From Rhynchopus sp. YZ270_cl-10 (taxonomy: Eukaryota > Euglenozoa > Diplonemea > Diplonemida > Diplonemidae), in assembly GCA_964035575.1 (NCBI GenBank), contig OZ037905.1, positions 25,001-89,000 of the forward strand: a stretch of 64,000 nt of DNA, in the 5' to 3' direction. Under the pieces are notes generated by a model. It saw nothing but the letters and a program-made list of their open reading frames with translations, had not been told where the DNA came from and did no database searches. Shown piece by piece: positions 43,816 through 54,391 of the stretch. Numbering within the stretch: the stretch's first letter is position 1; the number at the start of each line of letters is the position of its first letter. The translations under genes and the position numbers were made by a program.

Positions 43816-44295
43816 GTTCAGGGGTGTAACTTTGTTCTGTGGGGACAGGTGTGGTGTTGAGTGTGGAATGGAGACGCTACAGCGGCAGACGCAGGTACTG
43901 AAAAACACTGAAAAGTGTGACATAGACTTAAAGCAACGCACGAGAATGCGCGGCCCAGATGTGATGTCAGGTCAGCAAACAAGTGTTTTGGCTATGGGGT
44001 GGAAAAGAAGTTGTAAAATAAGACCTTGGGGAGGTGGGTTGTCGCTATTGTTACGCCCATTTTGTTTGCTAGAAACGGCATTGAACAGGAAACAAAATCA
44101 TGCTTTTCTTTTTTCGCGAGAGGAAAAATTCCCTTTTTGTTATACCACTGCACCCGCCGAACGGTCCAGTGCGTCCTGCTTGCTTGGGAAGCTTGGTATT
44201 CACGCTCTTTTTGTTCGTTGCATTATTAGTCTGTTTTATTAAAGCGGGTAGGGATAAGCCATTTGTACCCTTCTTTTCACGTTCTTTCTTTCCTA

Positions 44296-44515
44296 CCGAC
44301 CCTCCCCCGTGAAATTGTCCCCCCAAAAACCGGTAGTTTCAATAATTTTGCCGCCAGGGACAATTTCAAAGCAGGGGGGACAATTTCAAGGGAGTCGCAG
44401 GGACAACCTTCGCTCTCCCTTCTTCACACCAAAACGGCCATCCCCCTACAGTACGAGAAATTGTCCCCCCCTCACCTTTTCCCCCAGGGGGGACAATTTC
44501 ACGGGGGAGGGTCGG
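44296..44515. mobile_element. Small TA-flanked TIR element
   Basis: ccgaccctcccccgtgaaat at the left and its complement at the right, flanked by TA at 44294-44295 and 44516-44517. Internal gacaatttc repeats point in both directions. Only 220 bases long, no coding capacity. Confidence 0.7.
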
Positions 44516-44517
44516 TA

Positions 44518-45625
44518 CTTCAAAAACTCTCTTAAGTATTTGGTGTTGGTTGAGACGCACGAAACGGTCGGTTCTGTGGAATCACTGACCAAATAAACCA
44601 CTCATATCCTGTATCACATCGCTGATTCTTTCCCTGCGTTGACTGCAGGAAAGTTCGCGTAACATCGCGACCAGGAATGGGACTTATAAAACAACAATAA
44701 AAGAATAAAGGCAAATAACGCTAAGTCAATCGTAAACACAAAAGATCCGGGGGAGAAAATCATCCCCACGAAGGAAGAAAACGAGAAGTTGCGCACTGCA
44801 TGTAGGCATATCAGAGGTTGGTGTCGCAGTCGACTCGAAGTTGCACCACTCCCGATGAAACATTTGGTACAGACACAACACAGTCAAAAAAGCAAGAGGA
44901 TAAAAATATAATGATGAAATGCTAAAGATGGACACAGTGTACACAGTGTAGCCTACCGGAGGTTGCGTGTCGGGTTGTACCTGCACACACTACCAACAAC
45001 CTCCCGCGACCCAAGCACTGCTCACGATGCGACTTTTTAGTGCAGAAAAAACGCGATGCTGAACTTACACATGAAGGGGCTGCCATGCCCACGAGGTGGT
45101 GTGTCAAGCAACACAGCCCACTACCGTAAGAGACGACCATGGTGTAGTGGAATAGAAGTCGCACTACACCATGTGGGCACACCAAGAGTTGAGCGTCGGA
45201 TCGTACCTGCACACTGCCAACTCCCGTAGTCGACCAGAGTCGTACTACGACACGATGTGACTTCACAACAAAACACACACGAAACGATATTTGAACAAGA
45301 AAATCACATTCAAGAGTGGGATGGTGACATTTTGAAAACAAGAGATGAAAAGCAGAGAGTTAAAAAAGGAGAAGACCAGCAAATGCTCTGTGAAAAAGAT
45401 TTTTCTGTCAAGTGTTTTTGTGTTGGCGGAGAATAAAAAAAACAGTTTCCGATAAAAGGCTCCTGTATCAGTTTTGTCGATCAAAAAAACTGGCCATATT
45501 ATATACACCAGTTTACAGTTATCCGACACTACAATTATCCCACCCCGCACCCCTTTTAAACACAAGCAATTCTGCAGATTTTCTGCATCATAGTAAAAAG
45601 ACAGATTCAAGACAAGCGTGAGATG
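44518..45625. other. Spacer with inverted repeats
   Basis: No gene is supported. A 41-base hairpin (accatggtgtagtg against cactacaccatg) lies at about 45137-45180. Two related blocks (gtacctgcacac...ccaactccc) occur near 44980 and 45210. Confidence 0.4.
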
Positions 45626-46681
45626 TCAACAATCTCCATCATTCATTCCGTGCATCACCACACCACCACAGCTGCTGATCGCAAGACCGCTAGAAGAGTT
45701 GTCCTCAAAGTCACGACACAACAGTCGTTTCCCTGTTGAGATGGACCAAACGCACAAGGTCTCAGAAGAGTAGGCAGCAACAATGTCGTTCGACACAGCA
45801 ACATCAGTCCAGCAGCTTTCTGAGACGTCTTCAAATACACATTCACCTGTTTCGATGTTCCAGACATGCACACAATTGTTGCAACACGCTGCAATGAAAC
45901 GCTGGTTTGGTGACAGTGCCACATAATTAACATTCAAAGGGCATGTCAGAACAAGCACCTCCACCCCTGTCGTGTAGTTCCAGATGGTGATGCTTTTGCA
46001 GAAGCTGTATAACATCGCCACCTTGTCACCTGCCACAACCATGGCGGACCCACCAATGCGGCTCCATTCATGCACAAGAACGCCTGTTGCAATGTCCCAC
46101 ACCTGCAAACCCTTGTTCTTGCAGCACGACAACAGCTTTGTTCCACAGGGTGACCATGCCGTGGTCCACCTGCAATCACCTTCATCTCCAAAGGAGTGCT
46201 TCAATGCACCTGTCTTCACGTCATAAACTTCAGCACGGTTCATGTCCTTGTTGACACATGAGATCCACTCACTGCACGGTGAGAAGGATGGGAAACAATT
46301 CAACGATGCAGGAAAGCTGCACAGACGCTCATGTGTTTCGGTGTCGAAGATGGACAGAACCTTCTCATTCCACGTCACAGCAAGGTACCTGTCACATGGG
46401 GAGAGTGTGAGGTAACATGCCTCCGAATGTCGTATCACCCCAGGAGTGATGTTGGCACCAGTGCAGTACAGCTCAACGGCACATCCCTCATCCATCGCCG
46501 TGTCGCAGATGCGCAAGTCGTCGTTGCCGATGTCGCCACCGCCTCTCATCCGCACACCAACATGCCGAGCACGTGGCACGCCAAGCTCCGCAACAAGCTT
46601 CCCCTTCACCTGTGCAAGGGTGGCGCTCCTGTCCACTTCTATCACACAGCTTGCAGACTCGAAGTGTCCTGTGATGTCCAT
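45626..46681 (-). CDS. Ubiquitin-like plus WD40 protein, paralog 7 (shortened)
   Basis: A 351-residue member. Five bases are missing near 45640 relative to paralog 6, so the last strand is cut: the protein ends MNDGDC in place of VEIVDISHLS. Its middle is mixed: blade four resembles paralogs 5 and 6 in length (GGSAMVVAGDKVAML) while DEGDCRWTTAWSPC is shared with paralog 8. In the Ubl part, DTAMDEG replaces DTEMDEG. The loss is small but falls in the closing blade, as in paralog 2. Confidence 0.78.
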   Translation of the reverse strand: MDITGHFESASCVIEVDRSATLAQVKGKLVAELGVPRARHVGVRMRGGGDIGNDDLRICDTAMDEGCAVELYCTGANITPGVIRHSEACYLTLSPCDRYLAVTWNEKVLSIFDTETHERLCSFPASLNCFPSFSPCSEWISCVNKDMNRAEVYDVKTGALKHSFGDEGDCRWTTAWSPCGTKLLSCCKNKGLQVWDIATGVLVHEWSRIGGSAMVVAGDKVAMLYSFCKSITIWNYTTGVEVLVLTCPLNVNYVALSPNQRFIAACCNNCVHVWNIETGECVFEDVSESCWTDVAVSNDIVAAYSSETLCVWSISTGKRLLCRDFEDNSSSGLAISSCGGVVMHGMNDGDC

Positions 46682-46840
46682 GTTCAGGGGGTGTAACTAT
46701 GTTCTGTGGGGACAGGTGTGTGGGGAGGGCAGGAAGAAGAGGGGTGGGGTGGTGTTTGTGAAGGAAACGAGATGTAGTGTGTGGTGCGTGCTGTGGGGAT
46801 CAGAAAGGTGAGACAAACGGGCTCGGCGTCGCACGTACAC

Positions 46841-47450
46841 ATCTGAAGCACTCACTCGTAGAGGGGAAAGAAGACGAGGAGAGCGCGTGCATTACTCAAC
46901 ATTTCGCGTAGCACCGTGAAGAAGTCCGATGCGCTGGCAGGGCCCCTGATGACTGAGCAGGTGTTCAAGGAAGCTGCGAAGCACTCCCCCGCGACTGGTG
47001 CCAACCAAGATGCTTCATCCGGATCAGGGCGTTAAAACACCCAGTATAGTTCATCATCTGCATACCCGCATAAACCCGGCCGTGTCTTGCAGGTGCTAAC
47101 CGTGGGATCGCACAGATACGTGGGCGGCCGTAACAAAAGGGGAACAAATGTCCATGGCCATGGATACCATGGAGGAAATGGGACTAAAACGTCCTCGTGT
47201 GGGAGGTGGTGATCATGAGCCCTCCAGCATCGCGGCAGTCCATCACGCTGAACTGTCGTTCTTTGGATGTGGCAGCCACAAGCTCAAACACGTGGCTGAA
47301 GCTGCTGAACGAGTTTTGATCCCTCCGATATGAAAGAAGCCGTCGAGACGTTACATACGGCACTCAGCGCCAAGAACAAGAAAGCCGAGCTTCGCACCAA
47401 GTTCCAAAAAATGTTGAAACCGGCGCTTCTCAGGGTAAAAAAATTGAAAC
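46841..47450 (+). pseudogene. Broken plus-strand coding fragments, unrecognised
   Basis: Three stretches look coding. At about 46841-47034 a frame ends SRSTVKKSDALAGPLMTEQV, then FKEAAKHSPATGANQDASSG and stop. At 47148-47333 a frame starts MSMAMDTMEEMGLKRPRVGG. At about 47315-47435 SFDPSDMKEAVETLHTALSA and KNKKAELRTKFQKMLKPALL follow in another frame. Together they suggest one gene with frameshifts or introns, and they are the only plausible plus-strand coding block in the centre of the window. It starts right where homology with the paralog 7 leader stops. A decayed mobile-element gene is possible. I do not recognise any family. Confidence 0.35.
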
Positions 47451-48306
47451 CGAACTCCTACTTTTCCTTTTTATGTTTTTCCCTCACCCCCGCAAACAAT
47501 AAAGCAATAAAAACAATAAAGACAAAAGGGAGAGGTTGTGGTGAAATGCAAACCCAAAAAACAAGATCACTATCTTGGCCACCTCAGCTTTGCTGCATAT
47601 CCGCATCGACTACCTTACCAGCGAGGCCGTTCCCCTTAGGCGTGCACGACCGAGCTTTCGGTCCCTGCCGATATTTCGGCACTGTCAGTGACACTCTGTC
47701 AATAACTGGTACTATAAATGGTACTATTTGTGGGTCCTTGATGCGGGTCCCGAATAAAAAAAGCCAAAAAAAAGCCAAAAAAAAAGTGCATAATTATCAA
47801 ATTCCGGCACTGCGACACATTTCCGGGGGGGGGGGGGGGGGGTTGTGGGGTGGCTTGGTGTGTTTTTTCCACCTTTTGTCGAATATTCAGAAAAAAAAAG
47901 TTTCGACGCAGTTTTATAGCGTGTGACCTCCTCTAGCTGACCTGAGTGATGAAATCGGCTTTTTCTTGTTTGTTTGTTTTTTGATAAAATCGTTTGCAGT
48001 TTAGGGTTGGCTGACGAAACTGAGGACCTCCTTGGCCAGAGCTGTTGACGAAGTCTAGCACTACCCGCTGTGCACTCTAAATCTAAGAGAAACGAAAATA
48101 GGAGGGGGAAAAAAAGTTAAACAAAAATGAAACAAAAGCTCGTGTGCTCACGGATAGCTGCTGGCCCTGTTCTTTTTAGTTGGTTTTCGACTATTGAAAA
48201 AGAAAATTAAAAAAACAAAAGTTCGGGACGACTCGACCTGTTGAAGAGATGAGGCTTCTTATCACGCAACTACACATAGGAATAGGTGTGGTGCAGTATG
48301 GGGAGG
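47451..48306. other. Spacer, no gene
   Basis: AT-rich, with a run of about 19 G at 47825-47843. No supported gene, no clear repeat. Confidence 0.4.
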
Positions 48307-49437
48307 TCAGATGTTCAAAACAGAGGGGGGAATGTGTGAGATGTCAACAATCTCAGAGATCTCGACACCCTCAGCTCTGCTGTACATCACCGCACCACCA
48401 CAGCTGCTCATTGCAAGATTGCCAGAATACATGCCATGTGCAAATCTATGGTGCAGTAGTTGTTCCCCTGTTGAGATGGACCACACACACAAGCTCTCAG
48501 CAGAGCCGGCAGCAACAACGTCGTTAGATACAGCAACATTAAACCACTGGTATCCTGAGATGTCTTCAAATACAAATTCACCTGTTTTGATGTTCCACAC
48601 ACGCACATAGTTGGTGCAAGACGCTGCAATGAAACGTTGGTTTGGTGACAGTGCCACATATTTGACAGGAGTATAATCAGAAGGGCATCTCAGAACGAGC
48701 ACCTCCACCCCTGTCGTGTAGTCCCAGATGGTGACATCTTTTTTGTTTCTGCCAAACATCGCCACCCTGTCGCCTGTCACAACCATGACAATCACACAGT
48801 CCACAATGTGGCTCCATTCATGCACAACAACGCCTGTTGCAATGTCCCACACCTGCAAACCCTTGTTCTTGCAGCACGACAACAGCTTTGTTCCACAGGG
48901 TGACCATGCCGTGGTCCACCTGCAATCACCTTCATCTCCAAAGGAGTGCTTCAATGCACCTGTCTTCACGTCATGAACTTCAACACACTGCGTGTCCTTG
49001 TTGACACATGAGATCCACTCACTGCAAGGTGAGAATGCTGGATCAGAGGCTTGTTCTGCAGGGAAGCTGCACAGACGCTCATGTGTTTCCGTGTCAAAGA
49101 TGGACAGATCATTCTCGCAAAACGTCACTGCAAGGTACCTGTCACACGGGGAGAGTGTGAGCGAGAGTGTGTCATCCGAAATACCGTGTAGCACCCCAGG
49201 AGTGATGTTGGCACCAGTGCAGTACAGCTCAACGGCACATCCCTCATCCATCTCCGTGTCGCAGATGCGCAAGTCGTCGTTGCCGATGTCGCCACCGCCT
49301 CTCATCCGCACACCAACATGCCGAGCACGTGGCACGCCAAGCTCCGCAACAAGCTTCCCCTTCACCTGTGCAAGGGTGGCGCTCCTGTCCACTTCTATCA
49401 CACAGCTTGCAGACTCGAAGTGTCCTGTGATGTCCAT
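48307..49437 (-). CDS. Ubiquitin-like plus WD40 protein, paralog 8
   Basis: The longest member, 376 residues, and first in transcription order within the second cluster. It carries extra residues between blades four and five (RCPSDYTPVKYVALS) and a different ending (EISEIVDISHIPPSVLNI) instead of EIVDISHLS. The Ubl part is standard. Its acceptor-like site differs slightly (TATTCCCACAG). Its leader is duplicated before paralog 6. Confidence 0.85.
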   Translation of the reverse strand: MDITGHFESASCVIEVDRSATLAQVKGKLVAELGVPRARHVGVRMRGGGDIGNDDLRICDTEMDEGCAVELYCTGANITPGVLHGISDDTLSLTLSPCDRYLAVTFCENDLSIFDTETHERLCSFPAEQASDPAFSPCSEWISCVNKDTQCVEVHDVKTGALKHSFGDEGDCRWTTAWSPCGTKLLSCCKNKGLQVWDIATGVVVHEWSHIVDCVIVMVVTGDRVAMFGRNKKDVTIWDYTTGVEVLVLRCPSDYTPVKYVALSPNQRFIAASCTNYVRVWNIKTGEFVFEDISGYQWFNVAVSNDVVAAGSAESLCVWSISTGEQLLHHRFAHGMYSGNLAMSSCGGAVMYSRAEGVEISEIVDISHIPPSVLNI

Positions 49438-50397
49438 GTTCAGGGGGAGTAACTTTGTTCTGTGGGAATAGGTGTGGTGTTGAGTGTGGAATGGAGACGC
49501 TACAGGTCAGGTAAGGAAAGAAGTTGTAAAATAAGACGTTGGGGAGGTGGGTTGTCGCTATTGTTACGCCCATTATTGTTTTGCAAGAACCGGCATTGAA
49601 CAGGAAAAAAATCACGATTTTTCTTTTTTCGCGAGAGGAAAAATAATAACCTCTGATTTTGCTTGGATCGCTCTTCTGTGTTATTTATTTTTTCACTCCT
49701 CACCCGCAGGCAAATAAAAAAACTAAGGTCCTCCGACCACGACCAATTCACCTCTTATTCCCGGACACAAAACACTCCGTACTTCTTGCTGATTTGCTAT
49801 TTTCTTTTGTACTTCGTTGTCTCGTTCTATTTCGTTTTACCCTATGGAATAGTGTTCTCTATTCTTCAAGGGAACCTTTCTGAGCGACAATAAAAGCAAC
49901 ATAAGCTGTCATTAAACACGCTTAGTGTGCAAGCCTCTCAAAAGGTGTGGCAGTTGCAAGAATGCACCCCTCAACAGACGTTTTATTGTATTCTGAAACT
50001 TGGTTGTGTTAGTGTAGACACCCGAAGATGAACACCACTATTTTATTTCCTCCAAAAACACACAAAATCTGTGCAAAACGCCTCTGGGACGCAGGCACTG
50101 ACACTCCGCGGGTCATCGAACCCCAACAGTTGGGAGTTGCTGACAGGGGGAAAAAAACTGTAAGCAGGCACACAGTCATTTCCCCATTTTAAAAAAATAT
50201 GCGTTTGTGTCGTGTTTTGTTTCTGTCCACCCTTTTGGATAGGAAGGGCAGACGCAGGACGGCAAAGACGCAAAAACAAGAGATAATCCCAAGCGTGGCT
50301 GCACTGCTTCGTCGCCTTTAAGCAAACCTTCAAGGTCTTTTACAGAAGGCACAGAAAGGCACCCCCAAAGGAAACTGGAGGGGAGGGGAGATGTTGC
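49438..50397. other. Spacer with two dispersed repeats
   Basis: 49510-49650 repeats the leader of paralog 6. 49994-50040 is a gaaacttggttg repeat, and 50071-50145 is the tRNA-B-box-like repeat. No gene is supported. Confidence 0.5.
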
Positions 50398-51764
50398 TTA
50401 CGCAGAAACAGAGTTGCTTTTGATGGTTTGCGCGAGCTCAGCCTCGGCCTGCTTTGCCTTGAGAATGTTCGTGATGTAGTACTCCCCTGCTTTGTAGCTG
50501 CTTCTCACCTGCAAAAAAAAGGGGGTGAGAAAGAGAGAGAGAGAGGAGAGTAGCTAAAAGGAAGTTGATTTGAAATACAAAAGCCCTCTCGTGAACAGTG
50601 TACCTTTGGTACAAAAAAAAATGCAGCGTGGGTGGAACACAATGCAGGCTGCAGCCATTTTTGAGGTATATGATATGGGGAAAAAACGTTGTTGGGTTTG
50701 TCATGTGACTATATAGGGGTACATACCATAGGCCCCGAAGCAACGTAGAGAAACCCCATAGCCTCGCCTTCGATGCGCCAGCGTTCGAAGTCATCGGGGT
50801 GGACGTACTTTGCGACCTTCATGCGGGTGCGGAGGGGCTGCAAGTATTGTCCCAGGGTCACGCAGTCGACACCAGCGTCACGTAGGTCGCGCAGCGTCTG
50901 GCGCACCTCGTCGTCTCGCTCGCCAAAGCCAAGCATGATGGACGACTTTGTCAGGACAGGTGCGTTCTTCTTGGCAGTCTCAAGCACCTTGAGCGACTGC
51001 GTGTACCCCGCACGCCTGTCGCGCACCATTTTCGTCGCCCGCTCAACGCATTCCACGTTATGTGCAAACACCTCGAGCCCACTCTGCGCGACCGTCGTGA
51101 TGTGCTGTTCGTTACCACGGAAGTCGCCCGTCAGGCACTCCAGGAGGACCTCCCCCTTGGTCTTCCTCTTCACTGCTTGGATGCATTCTGCGATGTGCGA
51201 CGCTCCGCCATCCTCAACATCGTCACGGTCGACCATAGTCATGACGATGTACTTAACACCCATTTTGGAGATGCTTTCCGCAGTGTTCTCGGGCTCCATG
51301 GGGTCGAGCGCTGCTGGGGCACGTGAGGTTTTGACAGCGCAGAAGCGGCAGCCTCGTGTGCAGGTGTCTCCCATAAGCATGATAGTGGCGGTGGCCATGC
51401 CGTCATCGCCGCCTCCCCAGCACTCTCCTATGTTCGGGCATTTTGCCTCCTCGCAGACGGTAGCTAGGTTCGTCTTGCGCATGCCCTTCTTCAAACGCAC
51501 GTAGTTCGCATTCTCCTTCTTGTTCTTGATAGTCGACAGCCGCAGCCACGGCGGCAGCGGCTCGCTCCTGATCCGCGTCTTCTTCACAGGCGTCGGGGCC
51601 GCCTCCTCACCGGCCTCATGCGCATCCATGAAGTCCTCCAGCTCAGGTCCTCCTTTCACCTCCTTGCGGAACTTCGCAAGGTCAAACTTCTCCGACCCCG
51701 CCGCAGTGGACCCATGTGCCATACGTCGGAACGCACCACACGAAGTTCCCCTCATGACGTTCAT
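50398..51764 (-). CDS. Lipoyl synthase, mitochondrial, two exons
   Basis: Exons 51764-50727 and 50508-50398 join in phase 0 to give 382 residues. This radical-SAM enzyme inserts two sulfurs into octanoyl groups on the E2 and H subunits of 2-oxoacid dehydrogenases and the glycine cleavage system. C104, C109 and C115 ([12 protein letters not shown]) hold the auxiliary cluster; C135, C139 and C142 (CTRGCRFC) hold the SAM cluster. The C-terminal RSSY motif at 348-351, whose Ser binds the auxiliary cluster, is encoded at the very start of exon 2, so splicing is required. The N-terminus ([19 protein letters not shown]) looks like a mitochondrial presequence. The intron (GTATGT...GCAG, 218 bases) contains a type B repeat. 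An AG lies 10 bases before the ATG. Confidence 0.95.
50573..50615 (-). repeat. Type B dispersed repeat inside the lipoyl synthase intron
   Basis: gaaatacaaaagccctctcg then tgaacagtgtacctttggta matches 24634-24690 and 53087-53130. It lies within the only intron of this gene. Confidence 0.55.
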
Positions 51765-52088
51765 ATTGAAGGGCCTACAAATGGGGTGGGGGGGAACGTT
51801 GCTGTGAGGTGGTGGAGAGGGAAAGGTGACTATTGAGAGGGGGGTAATGAAAAAAAAAGAAATCCCTTTTTTTTTACAATAAAAAAACGTCTAAGGACCG
51901 TAAGGGTCCTGATGGTACAAAGGGAAGGGGTGTATTGCTAGAAAAAAAGAGAAAAGCTGCTGATGCACCCAATCTACATAAAAAAAAAACTACAAAAAAA
52001 TTATTATACTGTTTTGCAACAAAACAGTACTATTGTTCCCTACCAAACCCCCCCGCCAAAAGCGACCCCCTCCTCCTCCTCCTCATTC

Positions 52089-52988
52089 CTAGGTATACTT
52101 CAACGGCCTGCGCGACTGTGAGAAAGGTGTCTTCGCGAGCTGCTGGATGCGTTTGTTGAGGAGGCGCTCGTTTGTGGTGCGCTCTTGAAGCTGCCCTTTG
52201 AGACGCTTCAGCTCTATACGTAGCCGTTCGTCTCCTGCAGGGGACTGTGAACGGGCTGTACCCACACCCCCCCCTCCTGCAGGGCTGCGCGCACGCAACG
52301 CGTGTGGTGGGGAGACAGGCGAGCCCAACCCTTCGGACGAGAGCATCCGTTCGTCTATCACCTCCGACAGCACTGCCTTCAGCTGGCGTGCGTCCACGGC
52401 TGGTGCTGCCACCGAGGCATGCCCTGCGTCCCGCTTCTCTCGCTCTGTTTTCTCCGCGTCGCGTGAGCGCAGCACTGCGACCTCCTCACGCAGCATGCGC
52501 ACCTCGTCACGCGCTTCGTAAAGGTCACGCCGTAGCTGGTCTGCTGCGGCCTCAGCTGCAAGCGCTCGACGGACGTGTTCGTTGTGGTTGTGGTTGTGGG
52601 TGTGTTGTGTGTGATGTGTATGTTGTGTGTGATGTGAAAAGGACGGACTCAGATTGTACCCAGCAGGCGAGCCCTGGAAAGGAGGTGAAGGCGGCTGGCG
52701 TGGGTAAGTGGCGTTGCTGTTGTCGCCGATCATGCGTGCCAGGTTTTCGGTTTGCTGTTGGAAGAGGGTTTCCATGGCGCGCAGGTTTGTTGTGTGGTTT
52801 GCTGCCACTTCACCTGCCTCGCGACGTCGACGGGACGTCTGCAGATCACTGAGCTGCTGCTTGAGCGCACGGTTGCGGTCGGCCTCCTGCACCTCAATCT
52901 CGCCTATCTCACGCATCATGTCCTCTTGCGACGTTCCGATGTCGGCCAGCTTGCTGCGCGACTCCTCCCAACTTCGTACACCAGACAT
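52089..52988 (-). CDS. Coiled-coil protein
   Basis: A 299-residue protein. Coiled-coil segments are likely at about 10-95, 140-190 and 255-290. Between the first two lies a linker with a His/Thr repeat (HHTQHTHHTQHTHNHNHNEH). The C-terminal half has Ser-Pro sites (SPAGGG, SPAGDE) that could be phosphorylated. A Py-poor acceptor ACATACAG ends two bases before the ATG. No enzyme motif is present. A role in a filament, centriole or flagellar structure would fit but is a guess. The gene is the first upstream neighbour of lipoyl synthase. Confidence 0.7.
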   Translation of the reverse strand: MSGVRSWEESRSKLADIGTSQEDMMREIGEIEVQEADRNRALKQQLSDLQTSRRRREAGEVAANHTTNLRAMETLFQQQTENLARMIGDNSNATYPRQPPSPPFQGSPAGYNLSPSFSHHTQHTHHTQHTHNHNHNEHVRRALAAEAAADQLRRDLYEARDEVRMLREEVAVLRSRDAEKTEREKRDAGHASVAAPAVDARQLKAVLSEVIDERMLSSEGLGSPVSPPHALRARSPAGGGGVGTARSQSPAGDERLRIELKRLKGQLQERTTNERLLNKRIQQLAKTPFSQSRRPLKYT

Positions 52989-53086
52989 TTCTGTATGTGT
53001 GGTACTCTGTTACAAACGAATGATCGTGTGGCTGACGGGGGGGCACCAAATGTGGATTGAAATGGAAAAAAATGAAAGTTAACCTG

Positions 53087-53130
53087 AAATACAAAAAAGC
53101 CCTCTCGTGAACAATGCACCTTTGGTACAA
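53087..53130 (-). repeat. Type B dispersed repeat
   Basis: gaaatacaaaaaagccctct then cgtgaacaatgcacctttgg; same family as 50573-50615. It lies in the leader region of the coiled-coil gene. Confidence 0.5.
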
Positions 53131-53413
53131 TGGCTGTACCGGGGGTGGACCCTCAACCATGCAGTAGTAGTCCATTTCGACATCCATTTCGTGGTTTTAC
53201 ATCTGAAAAATATGATAGGGGACAGAGAAGAGAAAAAAAAGTGCCTTTTTTTTGTATAATCTAAATGAGGAAAAAAGCGATGTTCCCCCCTTTCCCCTCC
53301 TGTTCAGTGCAGTCCACGACATTTGGGAAAAAAAATCATTGGAGTGAAAAACCTCCCACCACACAAAGCCTCTGTAAGATTCCCTCGGTGGGAGAAAAAA
53401 AGATTTTTTTTAT

Positions 53414-53800
53414 TTATTTTTTGGCGCCTTTTTTGGCAGGTTTTGCGGATTTCTTTTTGGCGGGTTTTGCAGCAGATTTTTTCTTTGCTGCTTTGGCGGC
53501 ATCTTCTTGGTCTTTGATTTTGTCTTGTTCAGCGACTGTGCGGACACGCGACGCGATGTTATGGTAGCCCAGCAACTCTAAGGCTGCTGTCAGGTCATCT
53601 GCGCCTGCCTTCTGCCGTCTACCCTCTTCCGCATGCCCCTCTGCCAAGGTTGCTGCAGCAAGAACAAAACAGTGCATAGATTTGTACAGGGCAAGGCGCC
53701 CCTTGCGCCCCACCTTCACACCGTCCACACCCATGGTCAAGTCGTGCACCTGCTTCGCCTGCACTCCCTTTATCCGCAACGGATCGTCGAAAGCAGCCAT
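53414..53800 (-). CDS. Small histone-fold protein (POLE3/NF-YB-like)
   Basis: A 128-residue protein. Residues about 25-95 fit a histone fold: GVKVGRKGRLALYKSMHCFV for the first loop and helix 2, AAATLAEGHAEEG, then AGADDLTAALELLGYH, which parallels the loop-2 and helix-3 pattern LTADDVLxALExLGF of POLE3 and NF-YB proteins. The tail (103-128) is almost only Lys, Ala, Pro and Ser, as in chromatin proteins. It may pair with another histone-fold partner in a polymerase or remodelling complex. I start at MAAFDD, the first ATG after CTCTTCAG. The frame runs on upstream, so an earlier exon is possible. Confidence 0.6.
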   Translation of the reverse strand: MAAFDDPLRIKGVQAKQVHDLTMGVDGVKVGRKGRLALYKSMHCFVLAAATLAEGHAEEGRRQKAGADDLTAALELLGYHNIASRVRTVAEQDKIKDQEDAAKAAKKKSAAKPAKKKSAKPAKKGAKK

Positions 53801-54391
53801 CGCCGCTTTGTTTATGTGCACCTGAAGAGTGGTAGTGGGGAGGGGGCTGGGCACGCTTCTGCAAGATAGCAGGGGACTGACTACCTGCTGAAGAGAAGGG
53901 AATGCACAGACTCAGGACCGAATCAACAACCTCAGTTACTTGGTGCTCACAGAACCTAAGTTAAGCAAAATTGATATATGCGACACAGGATGACCACCAG
54001 GAAGACTCCGGCAGCCCTTCCAAGGAGGAACTGATGAAGCTGCACGGAGTACAGTCCTCGCTAACAATGCATGTCAAGGCAAATAGCAATGCAAGAAGCA
54101 GGTCGGCATATATGAGGGAAATAAGGGGTAGAGAAAATGGCGAAAAGGAAGTAAGTGCGCAAAAACCCCTACGGTGGGTGAGGTGGAAAAAAAAGGGGGG
54201 GAGGTGGGTATCGTTTTAGAGTCGTGACATCCGAAGAGTGTTGGATACTCGCACAGAGAAACAAAAAAATGTGAATAAAATGGGGGAAAGCATCGAACCT
54301 AAGACTTCACAGGGTAATGTTCATTCGTCCTGCCACATACATAGACTAGAACATCAAAAGGCGGGCAACTGCATCCATTGAGAGGAACATA

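Noticed and set aside
50071-50145. Possible tRNA gene on the minus strand
   Set aside because: A GTTCGA block is present but the B box has an extra base, and no cloverleaf or A box can be drawn; kept only as a repeat.
52560-52680. Possible intron inside the coiled-coil gene (GTACAATCTGAG...)
   Set aside because: No AG acceptor in frame follows, and the donor is not GTATG; the His/Thr repeat is probably translated.
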